A DNA stretch of 64,000 nucleotides. It comes from Elusimicrobiota bacterium (GTDB taxonomy: Bacteria; Elusimicrobiota; Elusimicrobia; UBA1565; UBA9628). Below, piece by piece: positions 26,022 through 34,533 of the stretch (positions are counted from its first letter, which is position 1; the number at the start of each line of letters is the position of its first letter). Made by a program: the position numbers and the translations under genes. The notes below the pieces were generated by a model. It saw nothing but the letters and a program-made list of their open reading frames with translations. It had not been told where the DNA came from and ran no database searches. Location: the NCBI GenBank assembly GCA_023213235.1, contig CP096137.1, positions 1,561,587-1,625,586 of the forward strand. The letters are read 5' to 3'.

Positions 26022-27127
26022 ATGGGGCATCTCGATCATTTGGCCGTGTACTTATCGGATAGCTGCAACTTGGCCTGCAGCTACTGCTATGTCGCGGTCA
26101 ACCAGAGCCCCGGGGCGCGCCTAACCCTCGAACAAGTCAAGAAAGCCGTCGACGAATTCTGCGAGAAGGTGCCGTCCCCCGACCGGAAGGTGACGTTCCT
26201 CGGCGGGGAGCCGCTGCTGGACTGGAAGCTGTTCGCCGGCGCCGCGCGCTACGCGCGCGAGCGCGGCGGCCCCGACATCGTGCTGCAGACGTTCACGAAC
26301 GGCACGCTCCTGACGCCGGAGAAGGTCCGGTTCCTCGAGGACACCGGCGTGCACTGCACGATCAGCCTCGACGGGCAGAAGAAGGACAACGACCTCCACC
26401 GCGTCTACCACAAGACCAAGGAGCGCTCCGTCTACGACGACGCGATGGAGCGCCTGGCGCCGCTGCCGAAGGCGAACCTCGGCGTCAGCCTCGTCTTCAC
26501 GCAGGCGACCGTCGACCGCCTCCTCTCGAACGTGCACGCGTTCCACGGGATGGGCTTCGGGCGCATCACGTTCAACCCTGAGCTCTACGAGGACTGGACC
26601 GACGACGGGTTGAACCATATGCGCAAGGCCCTGTCGGGCCTTGCGCTCTGGTATCGGAAACTTCTGGACATGGGAATCCGCCCGCCGCAGATCCAGATCC
26701 TGTTCGCCGTCATTCAGAACCTGGAGTCCAACCGCCTCGGCGAGCGCTGGTGGCACGAGTGCCACAACATGGTGCTCGGACCCGACGGCCGCTACTACTC
26801 GTGCGACAAGGGCCTCTCTTATCCGATCGGTACGGCGAAGGCCCTGCAGACGGGCGGCGTCGAGGGCGCGCTCGACTGGACCGGCCGCGGCCGCCAGCTC
26901 GCCGCCTACGCCGAGTACATCGAGAAGCTCGGAGGCGGCGACAAGGAGGTCTTCTGCCCGATCGGCGTCGTCGCCCACGCCGAACAGGGGGCAAGGACCC
27001 CAAACGCGCGCTGGCCGCCTTCCGCCGCGCGGCCGACGCGTTCGCCGACGGCCTGACCGAGCTCGTCGACCTGTGCGGCGACCACCCCGTCTTCGAGGAG
27101 ATCTATGCGCGCGTCCGCGTCGTCTGA
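26022..27127 (+). CDS. radical SAM/SPASM-like peptide maturase (frame break near 26990)
   Basis: About 368 residues. The core motif is 'SDSCNLACSYCYVAV' near residues 12-26, with 'KVTFLGGEPLLDWKLF' and 'CTISLDGQKKDNDLHR'. A C-terminal 'WWHECHNMVLGPDGRYYSCD' followed by 'EVFCPIGVVAHAE' is a SPASM-type set of auxiliary-cluster ligands. The layout is that of anaerobic sulfatase-maturase-like/SPASM peptide modifiers rather than HxsB or HxsC. It begins 25 bases after hxsA, so a role in further processing of HxsA is plausible. The frame breaks at a GGGGG run near 26990; the repaired C-terminus ends at 27127 and overlaps the next gene by 23 bases. Confidence 0.87.
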
Positions 27128-28260
27128 GCCCGGCGCCGCGTACGGCCCCAAGGAGCTCGAGCGCCTGCGGGCTCTGGGGCTGGCGTCCAACAAGGAAATC
27201 CGGCGATTCAAGGTCGCCATCAACACGGCCTGCCCCCTGCGCTGCGAGTACTGCTTCATCGACAAGGACTCCGGCGAGACCATCTCCTGGGAGCACGTTC
27301 AGAATCTCGTGCGCTTCCAGCTCTCCTCGCCGGGCGAGGTCAAGAAGCTGCTCCTGTACGGCGGAGAGCCGTTCGTCAACTTCGACATCGCGCGCGAGAT
27401 CTCGCTGTACGCGCGCGCGGAGGCCGTGAAGGCCGGCAAGGACCTCGACCTCTCGATCTGCACGAGCGCGGGCCTGCCTCTCAAGCGCGAGTGGCTCGAG
27501 TTCCTCGCCGAGATGCGCTTTTTCTGAGCGTCAGCATGGACGGCGACGCCGAGACCCACGACGCGCACCGCACGATGAAGGGCGGCGCCGGCTCGCACGC
27601 GAAGATGCTGCCGAACTTGCCGCTGATCTTCGACACGATCGGCAAGCGCCGCTCGATGGCGATCCAGTGCGTGCACCCCGAGAACGTCGAGAAGATGCTC
27701 GACAACTACAAGACGCTCGTCGGCTATGGCTTCGAAAACATCGAGATCGAGGTCATCCACGGCTTCGGCTGGAAGGACACCAAGCACCACTTCCGCCCGA
27801 TGCTCGCCAAGGTCTTCGACTGGATCTGGGAGGAGGCGCACCAGGGCCGCTTCCGCTTCGTCGTCTGCTCGCTGGTGCCGCTCATGCTCAAGGACGGCGT
27901 CGTCCGCGAGGACTGGTGCCCTTTCCACTCCTCGATGGAGACGTACCCGGACGGAAACTTCTCTTTTACCCCTTCGCCTTCGTCGACTGGGACGGCCGCA
28001 AGAAGTCGAAGGTCGGCACCGCGAAGGAAGGCGTGCCCGAGCGCTACCGCGACTGCACGTTCGACCTGAGCACCGACCTGTGCAAGAACTGCACCTCGAA
28101 CTACTACAGCAACCCGATGGTCAACGAGGGAAACGACCCGTACCGCTGGCGCACCGAGATGGCCCGCGCGTTCATGGATCGCGTCGCGCTGGCGGCCCGG
28201 ACCGATCCCGTGATGAAGGATTATCTTAAGGAAGCGCTGATCCGCTGCCGCATCAGTTGA
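27105..28260 (+). CDS. radical SAM protein with SPASM-like C-terminus (frame breaks near 27525 and 27965)
   Basis: About 385 residues after repair. It has 'INTACPLRCEYCFIDKD' (CxxxCxxC), 'KKLLLYGGEPFVNFDIA', then 'LSVSMDGDAETHDAHRTM'. The C-terminal part has 'DWCPFHSSMETYPDGNF', 'YRDCTFDLSTDLCKNCTSNY' and a helical end, consistent with auxiliary Fe-S clusters. Both breaks lie in T runs ('CTTTTTC' and 'CTTTTACC'). It belongs to the same general class as the preceding enzyme but is not its close copy. It is the last gene of the plus-strand radical SAM run; a new promoter follows. Confidence 0.85.
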
Positions 28261-28262
28261 TA

Positions 28263-28288
28263 TATACTATCGCCAGGCGCCCCTAGGA
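28263..28288 (+). promoter_or_regulatory. putative -10 (TATACT) and ribosome-binding site of the Cys-rich protein gene
   Basis: TATACT (28263-28268) directly follows the stop of the last radical SAM gene. AGGAG (28284-28288) lies nine bases before the ATG at 28298. A convincing -35 box was not seen. Confidence 0.4.
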
Positions 28289-28297
28289 GCGTAAATC

Positions 28298-29503
28298 ATG
28301 AAAAGAATCTCCCTGAGTATCCTCGCCGCGGCCCTCTGCGTGGCCCCGGTCCGCGCGTCGGCGCAGGCGATCCTCCAGCGCTGCGACGCCTCGATGGCGG
28401 ACGCGGATCGCATGGTCCAGACGGTCATGGAGTGCGCCGGGGCCGGCGACGTGCTCTCTCTCGCCGTCTCCACCCCCGCCGCGCCGGCGACGGTCGAGCA
28501 GGTCGAGTACTCCTCCGCCCCGATGCCGGCCGTCGTCGATCACGCCGTGCGGGGACACCAGCCGCTGGCCGGGCACCTCCTCGAATACTACACCTACACG
28601 GCCTTCGCGGCCGGCGATCCCGCCCTGTGCGCGCCGCTCGAGTACACGTCCGGAGCGCGCAAGTGCCGGCAAAAGGTCGGGAAGCTGCTTTTCCTTCAGA
28701 CCGTGACCGCTCCCGCCCCGCAATTCGCGAAGGCCTGCGTGCGCTCCGAGGGAGACAGGGCCGACGCGCAGACGGGCCGCTGCTGCGACCTGATCGCCGG
28801 AGTGCGCGGCCGCCCCGAGGCCTGCGGACCGCTTCTCGCCCAGTGCCAGACCGGCGAGCCGACCTGCCGCGCGTTCGCCTTGAGCGCCGTGGGCGACGCC
28901 TCGGCCTGCGCGAAAATCCCGGTGCAGTCCGAGGACTGCGACCCCAAGGTCGCCGGGGATTGCGCGCGCAACCAGGCGGAGGACATCGCCAAGTGCGAGG
29001 GCACCGCCGCCTACGCGCGGGCCTTCAAGGCCAAGAACATCTCCCTGTGCGCCGGACAGTACGAGTGCCGGGCGCTGATGGGCGGCGCCAAGGGCGTCGC
29101 TCAGGAGATCGCGGCCAAGCATCTGCGCAACCCCGCCGGCGAGTGGTTCCTGACCAGCGGCTGGAAGAAGCGGGTGCGCAGCGGCTTCAAGCGCGTCGCC
29201 GTTGCCGCTCCCGCCGGGGCTCCCGCGGCGGCCGCGCCGAAGGTTCCCGCGCCTTTCAAGGGCTTCGCCTGCACGGGCGTCCTGTCGTCCCTCGAGAACC
29301 GGCGCGCGGCCACGGCGGCCATCAACGCGGCGCAGGTCTGCCTGACCGACGTCGAGGCGGCGCTCCAGAGCCCGCTGCGCGCGGTCTCCGACGGGATCGA
29401 CGAGCGCCTGGAAAAGCTCGCTCGACTGAGCCTCCGCCTCGAGAAGTACTTCGGGACCGGATCCGGCAAGCCCGCGCCGGCGCCCGCTCCCGCGGGGAGA
29501 TAG
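28298..29503 (+). CDS. secreted Cys-rich protein of unknown function
   Basis: 401 residues with a Sec signal peptide (residues 1-23, 'SLSILAAALCVAPVRASAQA'). The mature part has about 20 Cys spaced in pairs ('DPALCAPLEYTSGARKCRQK', 'GRCCDLIAGVRGRPEACGPL', 'CAGQYECRALMG'). The spacing suggests short helical repeats held by disulfides, recalling Sel1-like or EGF-free helical Cys repeats, but I do not recognise the family. An Ala/Pro linker (about 305-325) leads to a C-terminal helical segment and an Ala/Pro tail. It is likely exported and oxidised; it might present or bind a modified peptide, but that is conjecture. Confidence 0.6.
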   Translation: MKRISLSILAAALCVAPVRASAQAILQRCDASMADADRMVQTVMECAGAGDVLSLAVSTPAAPATVEQVEYSSAPMPAVVDHAVRGHQPLAGHLLEYYTYTAFAAGDPALCAPLEYTSGARKCRQKVGKLLFLQTVTAPAPQFAKACVRSEGDRADAQTGRCCDLIAGVRGRPEACGPLLAQCQTGEPTCRAFALSAVGDASACAKIPVQSEDCDPKVAGDCARNQAEDIAKCEGTAAYARAFKAKNISLCAGQYECRALMGGAKGVAQEIAAKHLRNPAGEWFLTSGWKKRVRSGFKRVAVAAPAGAPAAAAPKVPAPFKGFACTGVLSSLENRRAATAAINAAQVCLTDVEAALQSPLRAVSDGIDERLEKLARLSLRLEKYFGTGSGKPAPAPAPAGR

Positions 29504-30918
29504 CAGACGGCCGTCCGCGAATCGCCGGCTCGCCGGCTGCGCGCGGCCGAGGACGCGATCCGGGCCGAGCCGTCCCGGGCGGAGGGGTACGACGCCGCCG
29601 CGCGCGCTGCTGGAACTCGGACGCCGCCGCGAGGCGCGCGCCCGGGCTCATGAGGCCCGCGACCTCGACATCGACGTGACGGGCTCCTTCCTGCTCGAGA
29701 GCGAAGGCCTGCGCCTCGACTGGAGCGACCCGCGCGGACTGCTCGCGCGCCTCGACGCGGCGATCGCGGCGCGCCCCGGGACGCGGCGCTCTACGCCGAG
29801 CGGGCCGAGCTCAAGCGGCTGCCCGCCCTGTGCCTCTACGAGGAGGCGCTGGCCGACTACGAGAGGGCCGTCGCCCTCGAGCCGCGCCGCGCCTGGCTGC
29901 GGGCCGTGCTCGGCCGGGCCAGGAACAACCTGCGCGGCGGCGACGCCGGGCTTGCCGAGTTCGACGCGGCGGCGCGCCTGTCGCCGCGGTGCGGGTGGGT
30001 CCGTGCCTGGCGCGGCGCGCTCCACGCCCGCCAGGGCCGCGTCCGCGCCGCGATGGCGGATTTCGCGGCCGCGGAGCGCCTGCTGCCGTCCTACCCGTTC
30101 ACCTACGCGTGGCGGGGGCCCTGCGCAACCGGGGCGGCGACTTCGCGGGCGCGCTGCGCGACCTGGAGACGGCGATCCGGCTCGACCCCTCGTACGCGTT
30201 CAGCGTCTATGAGCGCTACCGGGCCCGGCGCGGGCTCGGCGACTGGGAGGGCGCGGTGCGCGACCTCGTCGCGGCGTTCGCGGCCGACCCGAAGTACGTC
30301 TGGGACGGCACCGACGCCGAGCTCGACGCGGCCGTGAAGGGGGCGGCGTCGTCGGGGTGGCCGCGCGCCTGGCGCGGGCGCCGGCGCCTCGCGCAGGGCC
30401 GCCTGGCGGAGGCTCTCCGGGATTTCGACGCCGCGCTCGCGCGCGAGCGCGGCTCGGCCCTGCTGCTCGTCTGGCGCGGCCGGGCCCGCCTCGCGGCGGG
30501 GCGCGCCGCCGAGGGGCTCTCCGACCTGCGCCGCGCCGCGCGGGCCGAGCCGAAGCTCTGGGCGGCGCGCGAGGCCTTGGCGGAGGCGCTCGAGGCGCGC
30601 GGCGACGCGCGCGGGGCGCTGCGCGCCTGGAAGGCGGCGGCCCGCCTGGCGCCCACGACCGTCTCGTTCGCGCTGGCCCAGGGCCGCCTCGAGCTGGCGC
30701 TCGGCCGCCGGGCCGCGGCCCTGGCGTCGTGCGAGCGGGCGCTGCAGCTCGACGCGCGCAGCGCCGAGGCCCGCGCGCTGAAGGGCCGCGTCCTGCTCTC
30801 GCGCGCGATGGCCGCGGGCGCGCGCCGGCGCGTCGCGGACTTCCGCGAGGCGCTCGCGCTGGCTCCCGAGATCTTCAGCCCGGAGGACCGCGCCGCCGTC
30901 GCGGCGCTCGTGCGATGA
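29504..30918 (+). CDS. TPR-repeat protein (start unresolved; frame breaks near 29597, 29780 and 30117)
   Basis: About 470 residues when pieced together from three frames. It is made of 34-residue TPR-like units, for example 'LCLYEEALADYERAVALEPR', 'CGWVRAWRGALHARQGRVRA' and 'SALLLVWRGRARLAAGRAAE', with the local Trp-Arg-Gly signature. No ATG or GTG is found in the opening frame right after the preceding stop, so the true start may be hidden by an indel or it may read through from the Cys-rich gene. It overlaps the next TPR gene by four bases (ATGA). TPR proteins are scaffolds for protein-protein contacts; the partner is not known. Confidence 0.7.
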
Positions 30919-32032
30919 GCGGCGAGCTCGAAGTCCCGGGAGGCGACGCCCGGCCCGAGGCGGCGCTCAAGAAGCTGCGCGCGCTGGGCCTGCGCGGCCA
31001 CGAGCGCGACGCGCGCGCGCTCCTCGGCGGCCCGCCGCCCGGCCAGGCACGCCTGCTCGAGGCGCTCAACGAGCTCGAGGCCTTGGAGGGGAGGCGGGGG
31101 CCACGGCCTGGGTGCGCGCGCTGAAGGGCCGCCTGCTGCTGCTGCTGCGGCAGACCGCGCGCGCGCGCGCGGAGCTCGACCTCGCCGTGGGGCAGGATCC
31201 CGCGCTGCTCGAGGCGCGCGTGTGGCGCGCCCAGGCGGCGCTCGCGCTGCGCGACGGAGCGGGGGCGCTCGCCGATCTCGACGCGCTCGCCGCCGCCCGG
31301 CGCCCGTCGGGCTGGGAGGAGTACCTGCGCGGCCTCGCGCTGATGACCTTGGGCCGGACCGAGGAGGCGCTGCCGAAGCTGCGCGCCGCCGAGCGCCGAG
31401 GCGTCGGCGCCCGCGCGGCCGGGATGTGGGCGCTCGCCCTGGCCGAGCTGCGGCGCTTCCCGGAGGCGCTCAAGCTCCTGGCCAACGCGCGCCGCACGTC
31501 GGAGGCCGACGGCGTGCCCCTCGGCGCCTTCGAAGGGCTGATCCTGCGGCAGAAGGGCGACCTCGAGGGCAGCCTGCGCGCGCTGATCCGGGCCGGGCGC
31601 GGCGCGAACCCGTACCCGTGGGTGCTCTCACACCGGGCCGACGTGCACAACCGCATGGGCTTCTACCAGCAGGCCCTCGCGGACCTCAAGCGCTTCCACG
31701 AGCTCCTCCCGCGCGAGCCCGCGGCGTTCACCCAGGCCGCCAACGTGCTCTACGACCAGGCCTACTACGACGAGGCGCTCGCCGCCATGCGCGCGGCCTC
31801 GGTCCTCTCTCCGGGCGACCATGACCTGCAGGCCCGACGGGCGCACATCCTCGTCTCCGCGGGACGGCTGCGCGAGGCGCTGCGCGTGATCCGCGCCGGC
31901 CTGCGCCTCTCGCCCGGCGACGTCCACCTGCGCGAGGAGCTCGTCGAGACGGCCGTCATGGCGGGCGACGCCGCGGCGGCGGGGCGCGAGCTCACGCGCG
32001 GGGGCTGGGAAGCACGCCGTTCGGACTCGTGA
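30915..32032 (+). CDS. TPR-repeat protein (frame break near 31092)
   Basis: About 372 residues. The N-terminal 55 residues contain a non-TPR helical start ('EAALKKLRALGLRGHERDAR'). About nine TPR units follow, for example 'ARAELDLAVGQDPALLEARV' and 'GFYQQALADLKRFHELLPRE' then 'YYDEALAAMRAASVLSPGD'. The frame breaks in a G-rich stretch near 31092 and is restored by one base. It is coupled to the TPR gene upstream (ATGA) and to the methylase-fold gene downstream. It lacks the Trp-rich signature in most units, so it is closer to ordinary TPRs than its neighbours. Confidence 0.75.
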
Positions 32033-33406
32033 TGCGCGGGGTCCTCGCGGCGCGCGCGGGCGGGCGCGCGCGCGGCGGCGCTGTTCGGCTCCGCGGCGGC
32101 GCGGCTCGAGCCGGGCGATCCGCTCCGGGAGCGCGCGCGCTTCTACGGCGCGATCGTCCGCGCGCTCGAGCCGGGGCGCACGGCGGCCGCTCCCGGCCTG
32201 AACCTGTGCGGCGTCGGCGTGCGCCACCCGTTCCAGCTCACCGTCGAGACCCTTCGGGCGATCGCCGGAAGCCGGCGGATCTTCACGAACCTTCCCGACG
32301 TCGAGGCGCGGCGCTTCCTCGCGCTGTTCCCCGGCGAAGTGCTGTCCGTCCCGCGCCGGGCCGACAAGACCAACCTCGACCGGGCCAAGTGGATCGTGCG
32401 GCGCCTGCGCCCCGGCGAGAGCGCGGCGTTCCTCACGCGCATCCATCCGTTCATCTACCGCCGCATGGGCTGGGACCTCCTCGAGCTCTGCCGCGCCAAG
32501 GGTATCCCCGCGCGCGCGTTCGGCGCCGTGTCCTTGACCGAGCTCGCGGCCTGCCGCGCCTTCGACGAGGGCGCCGCTCCCGACCCCGGGACCTTTCGCG
32601 TCTTCGACATCGGACACCTCAACCGCAATCCCGACCTGCTGCGCCCGGGAGAGCCGACCGTGATCTACTGCATCGGCAACGACCGGGACCGGCCGCGCCT
32701 GGTCCGCCTGCTGCGCCGCGCGTACCCCGCGGCGGGCGGGGCGTACGTGCTCGGCGGCTCCGGAGACCGCGAGGACCGCGCGCCGTGGACGCCGTGGCGG
32801 CGGCTCGGGATCGCGCTCCGTCTGGCCGACATCGGCTGCGTGCTCTACGTCCCCGCGGGAGGCAAGGGCGCTCCCGCGCGCAAGGGCCGCGGGCCGGTCG
32901 CGCGCCTGCACGGCCTCGGCAGCCGCCCCGGCGAGACGACGCTCGAGACGCTCGCGGCGCTGGACGACGGCCCGGGCGCGGTCGCCCTGGCGGGCCCTTA
33001 TCCGCTCGCGGGCGCGGCGGCCCGGCGCCTGGCCGCCCGCCGCGCCGTGCGCGCGACGCCGTCCGTGTCGCCGGTCGCCTCCGCGTTCGCCCGCGCGCAG
33101 TTCTGCCTGGGCGGCGACTACGGCTATCAAGGCATCTCGGTCTGCGAGGCGGACCGCCTGCTCGCCGATCCCGGCCTTCACACCGCGCGGCTGCCGCTCG
33201 TCGTTCACGGTGGGCGGGGGACGTCCTGGGCGCGGGTCGGGGCCCTGCTCGCGCAGCGCCTGCCGCCGGGCCACCTCGCGCACGCCTTTCCGGACGCCGG
33301 CAAAGCGTCGCTCGTGCCCCTCGCGGGGCTGGGGAAGGCTCTGAAGGGAAGCGGCACGGCTCTCGTGCCCCCGACGGTCCCGCCGGCGAGCCCCGACCTC
33401 AGCTAG
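32029..33406 (+). CDS. tandem tetrapyrrole-methylase-fold protein (putative SAM-dependent methyltransferase)
   Basis: About 455 residues. Domain 1 opens with 'LNLCGVGVRHPFQLTVETLR', the first beta strand and glycine loop of the tetrapyrrole (corrin/porphyrin) methylase fold. It continues with 'AAFLTRIHPFIYRRMGWDLL' in place of the usual G.P.. loop, and 'GIPARAFGAVSLTELA' (the V/P.G.S motif). Domain 2 repeats the plan in weaker form: 'RLHGLGSRPGETTLETLAAL', then 'GAVALAGPYPLAGAAARRLA' and 'ATPSVSPVASAFARAQ'. The same fold is used by siroheme and cobalamin methyltransferases and by borosin peptide N-methyltransferases. The loop changes make activity uncertain. GTG 32029 or ATG 32032 starts it, with a probable indel near 32070 in a GC repeat. 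Confidence 0.65.
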
Positions 33407-34533
33407 CGGACTTGAGGGCGTCGCGGCGCGCGGCGAGGCGCGGGTCCTTCGAGCGGACGAGCAGGCGCTCCGCCGTCTTCAGCGCGGCCGCGCGCTGGCC
33501 CGGGGTATAGAAGGGCCCCAGGGATACCCGCTCCCCGATTCGGCCTTCGGCCGCGGCCCCGGCTTCGGGTAGATCGCGGCCAGCGTCGGGTAGAAGTCGG
33601 ACAAGGTCGGGAAGTCGCGGCGCGACGTCTCATAGCGCTCGAGCGCCGCGAGGAAGCCCCGGAAATGCGCGCTCGCGCCGTACTCCTCCTCGGCGAGGCG
33701 GCGGGCGGCGGCGTCGGCGCCCTTGTCGAGGGCGATGAGGCGCAGCATGACGGAGCGGACGAGGTGCTCGCGCATCCCGTGCAGCCAGCCGCGGCAGGCG
33801 CGCTTGAGGCGCGGGCCGAGGTCGATCGGAACGTCGCGCTCGTCGTGGTCGTAGAGGTGGACGGTCGTGTCGAGGACGCCGTGCGCGGCCTCGTGCCAGA
33901 CGCAGGCGTCGAGCTCGGGGCTCGTGAAGCCGAGCGCGCCGCCTTCCGTCTCCGGCTGCAGGACGCAGTGGATGACGCCCGAGCCGTCGTCGCGGTACCA
34001 GATCCGGTTGAGCACGCCGCCCGTGCGGCACAGCGGCGAGGCGACGAGGCGCAGGGTCCCCTCGTAGGGTTCTCCCGTGTACCGGTCGAGCTTGCCGAGA
34101 TAGTCGGAGGCCTGCACGCTCGCGCGCAGCTCCGCGAGCTCGTTCTCGAGCGAGCGGGCGCACTCGGCGAAGCGCTCGGCGAACTTCGCTTCGGCCGCGA
34201 AGGAGCGCAGCCCCTCGAGCCAGGGCTCGAGTTCGCCGCTGCGCTCGGACTCGCCCCGGTTGGCGCTCATCGTCTCGTCGAAGACGAGCGCGGGGGAGCG
34301 GAGCGCTTCATCAGCGCGTCCTTCCGGACGGCGCCGTCGCGGTCGGTCGCGGCCAGCGCCGCGTTGAGCGCGACCGCGGGGTGCTTCTTCATCCCGGCGA
34401 AGGCCTTTTCAAGGGCCTTGCCGTAAGGATGCGCGGGCAGGAAGGACGCTTGCCCCGCGTGCAGCCACTCGAGCACGCCCAGCAGCTCGAGGCCCGGATC
34501 GAGCGCCACGGAGATTCGGTCCTGTGTCTTCAC
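33399..34533 (-). CDS. DUF4932-like protein with HExxH zinc-peptidase motif (frame breaks near 33510 and 34290)
   Basis: About 378 residues after repair. The N-terminal part 'ISVALDPGLELLGVLEWLHA' and 'KHPAVALNAALAA' fits DUF4932. The middle has 'SPELDACVWHEAAHGVLDTT', an HExxH zinc-binding motif, preceded by a beta-rich 'RTGGVLNRIWYRDDGSGVIH'. A third zinc ligand is not obvious. Two frame breaks split it: one near 34290 in a CCCCC run (the stop/start there reads ATGA by chance) and one near 33510. It begins with GTG overlapping the TPR gene stop and ends eight bases inside the convergent methylase gene. As a putative metallopeptidase beside a peptide-modification island it could cleave leaders or mature product; this is inferred. 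Confidence 0.6.

Noticed and set aside
25188..26039. Minus-strand frame opposite hxsA rich in Val-Gly-Pro-Val-Arg repeats
   Set aside because: Shadow of the 9-bp repeat; no start region, no family, and the plus-strand gene has a strong ribosome-binding site.
32029..33510. 493-residue frame starting at the same GTG as the methylase-fold gene
   Set aside because: Its composition is Arg/Pro/Gly-only and carries no motif. The methylase-fold sequence lies one base shifted and ends in a convergent overlap as expected.
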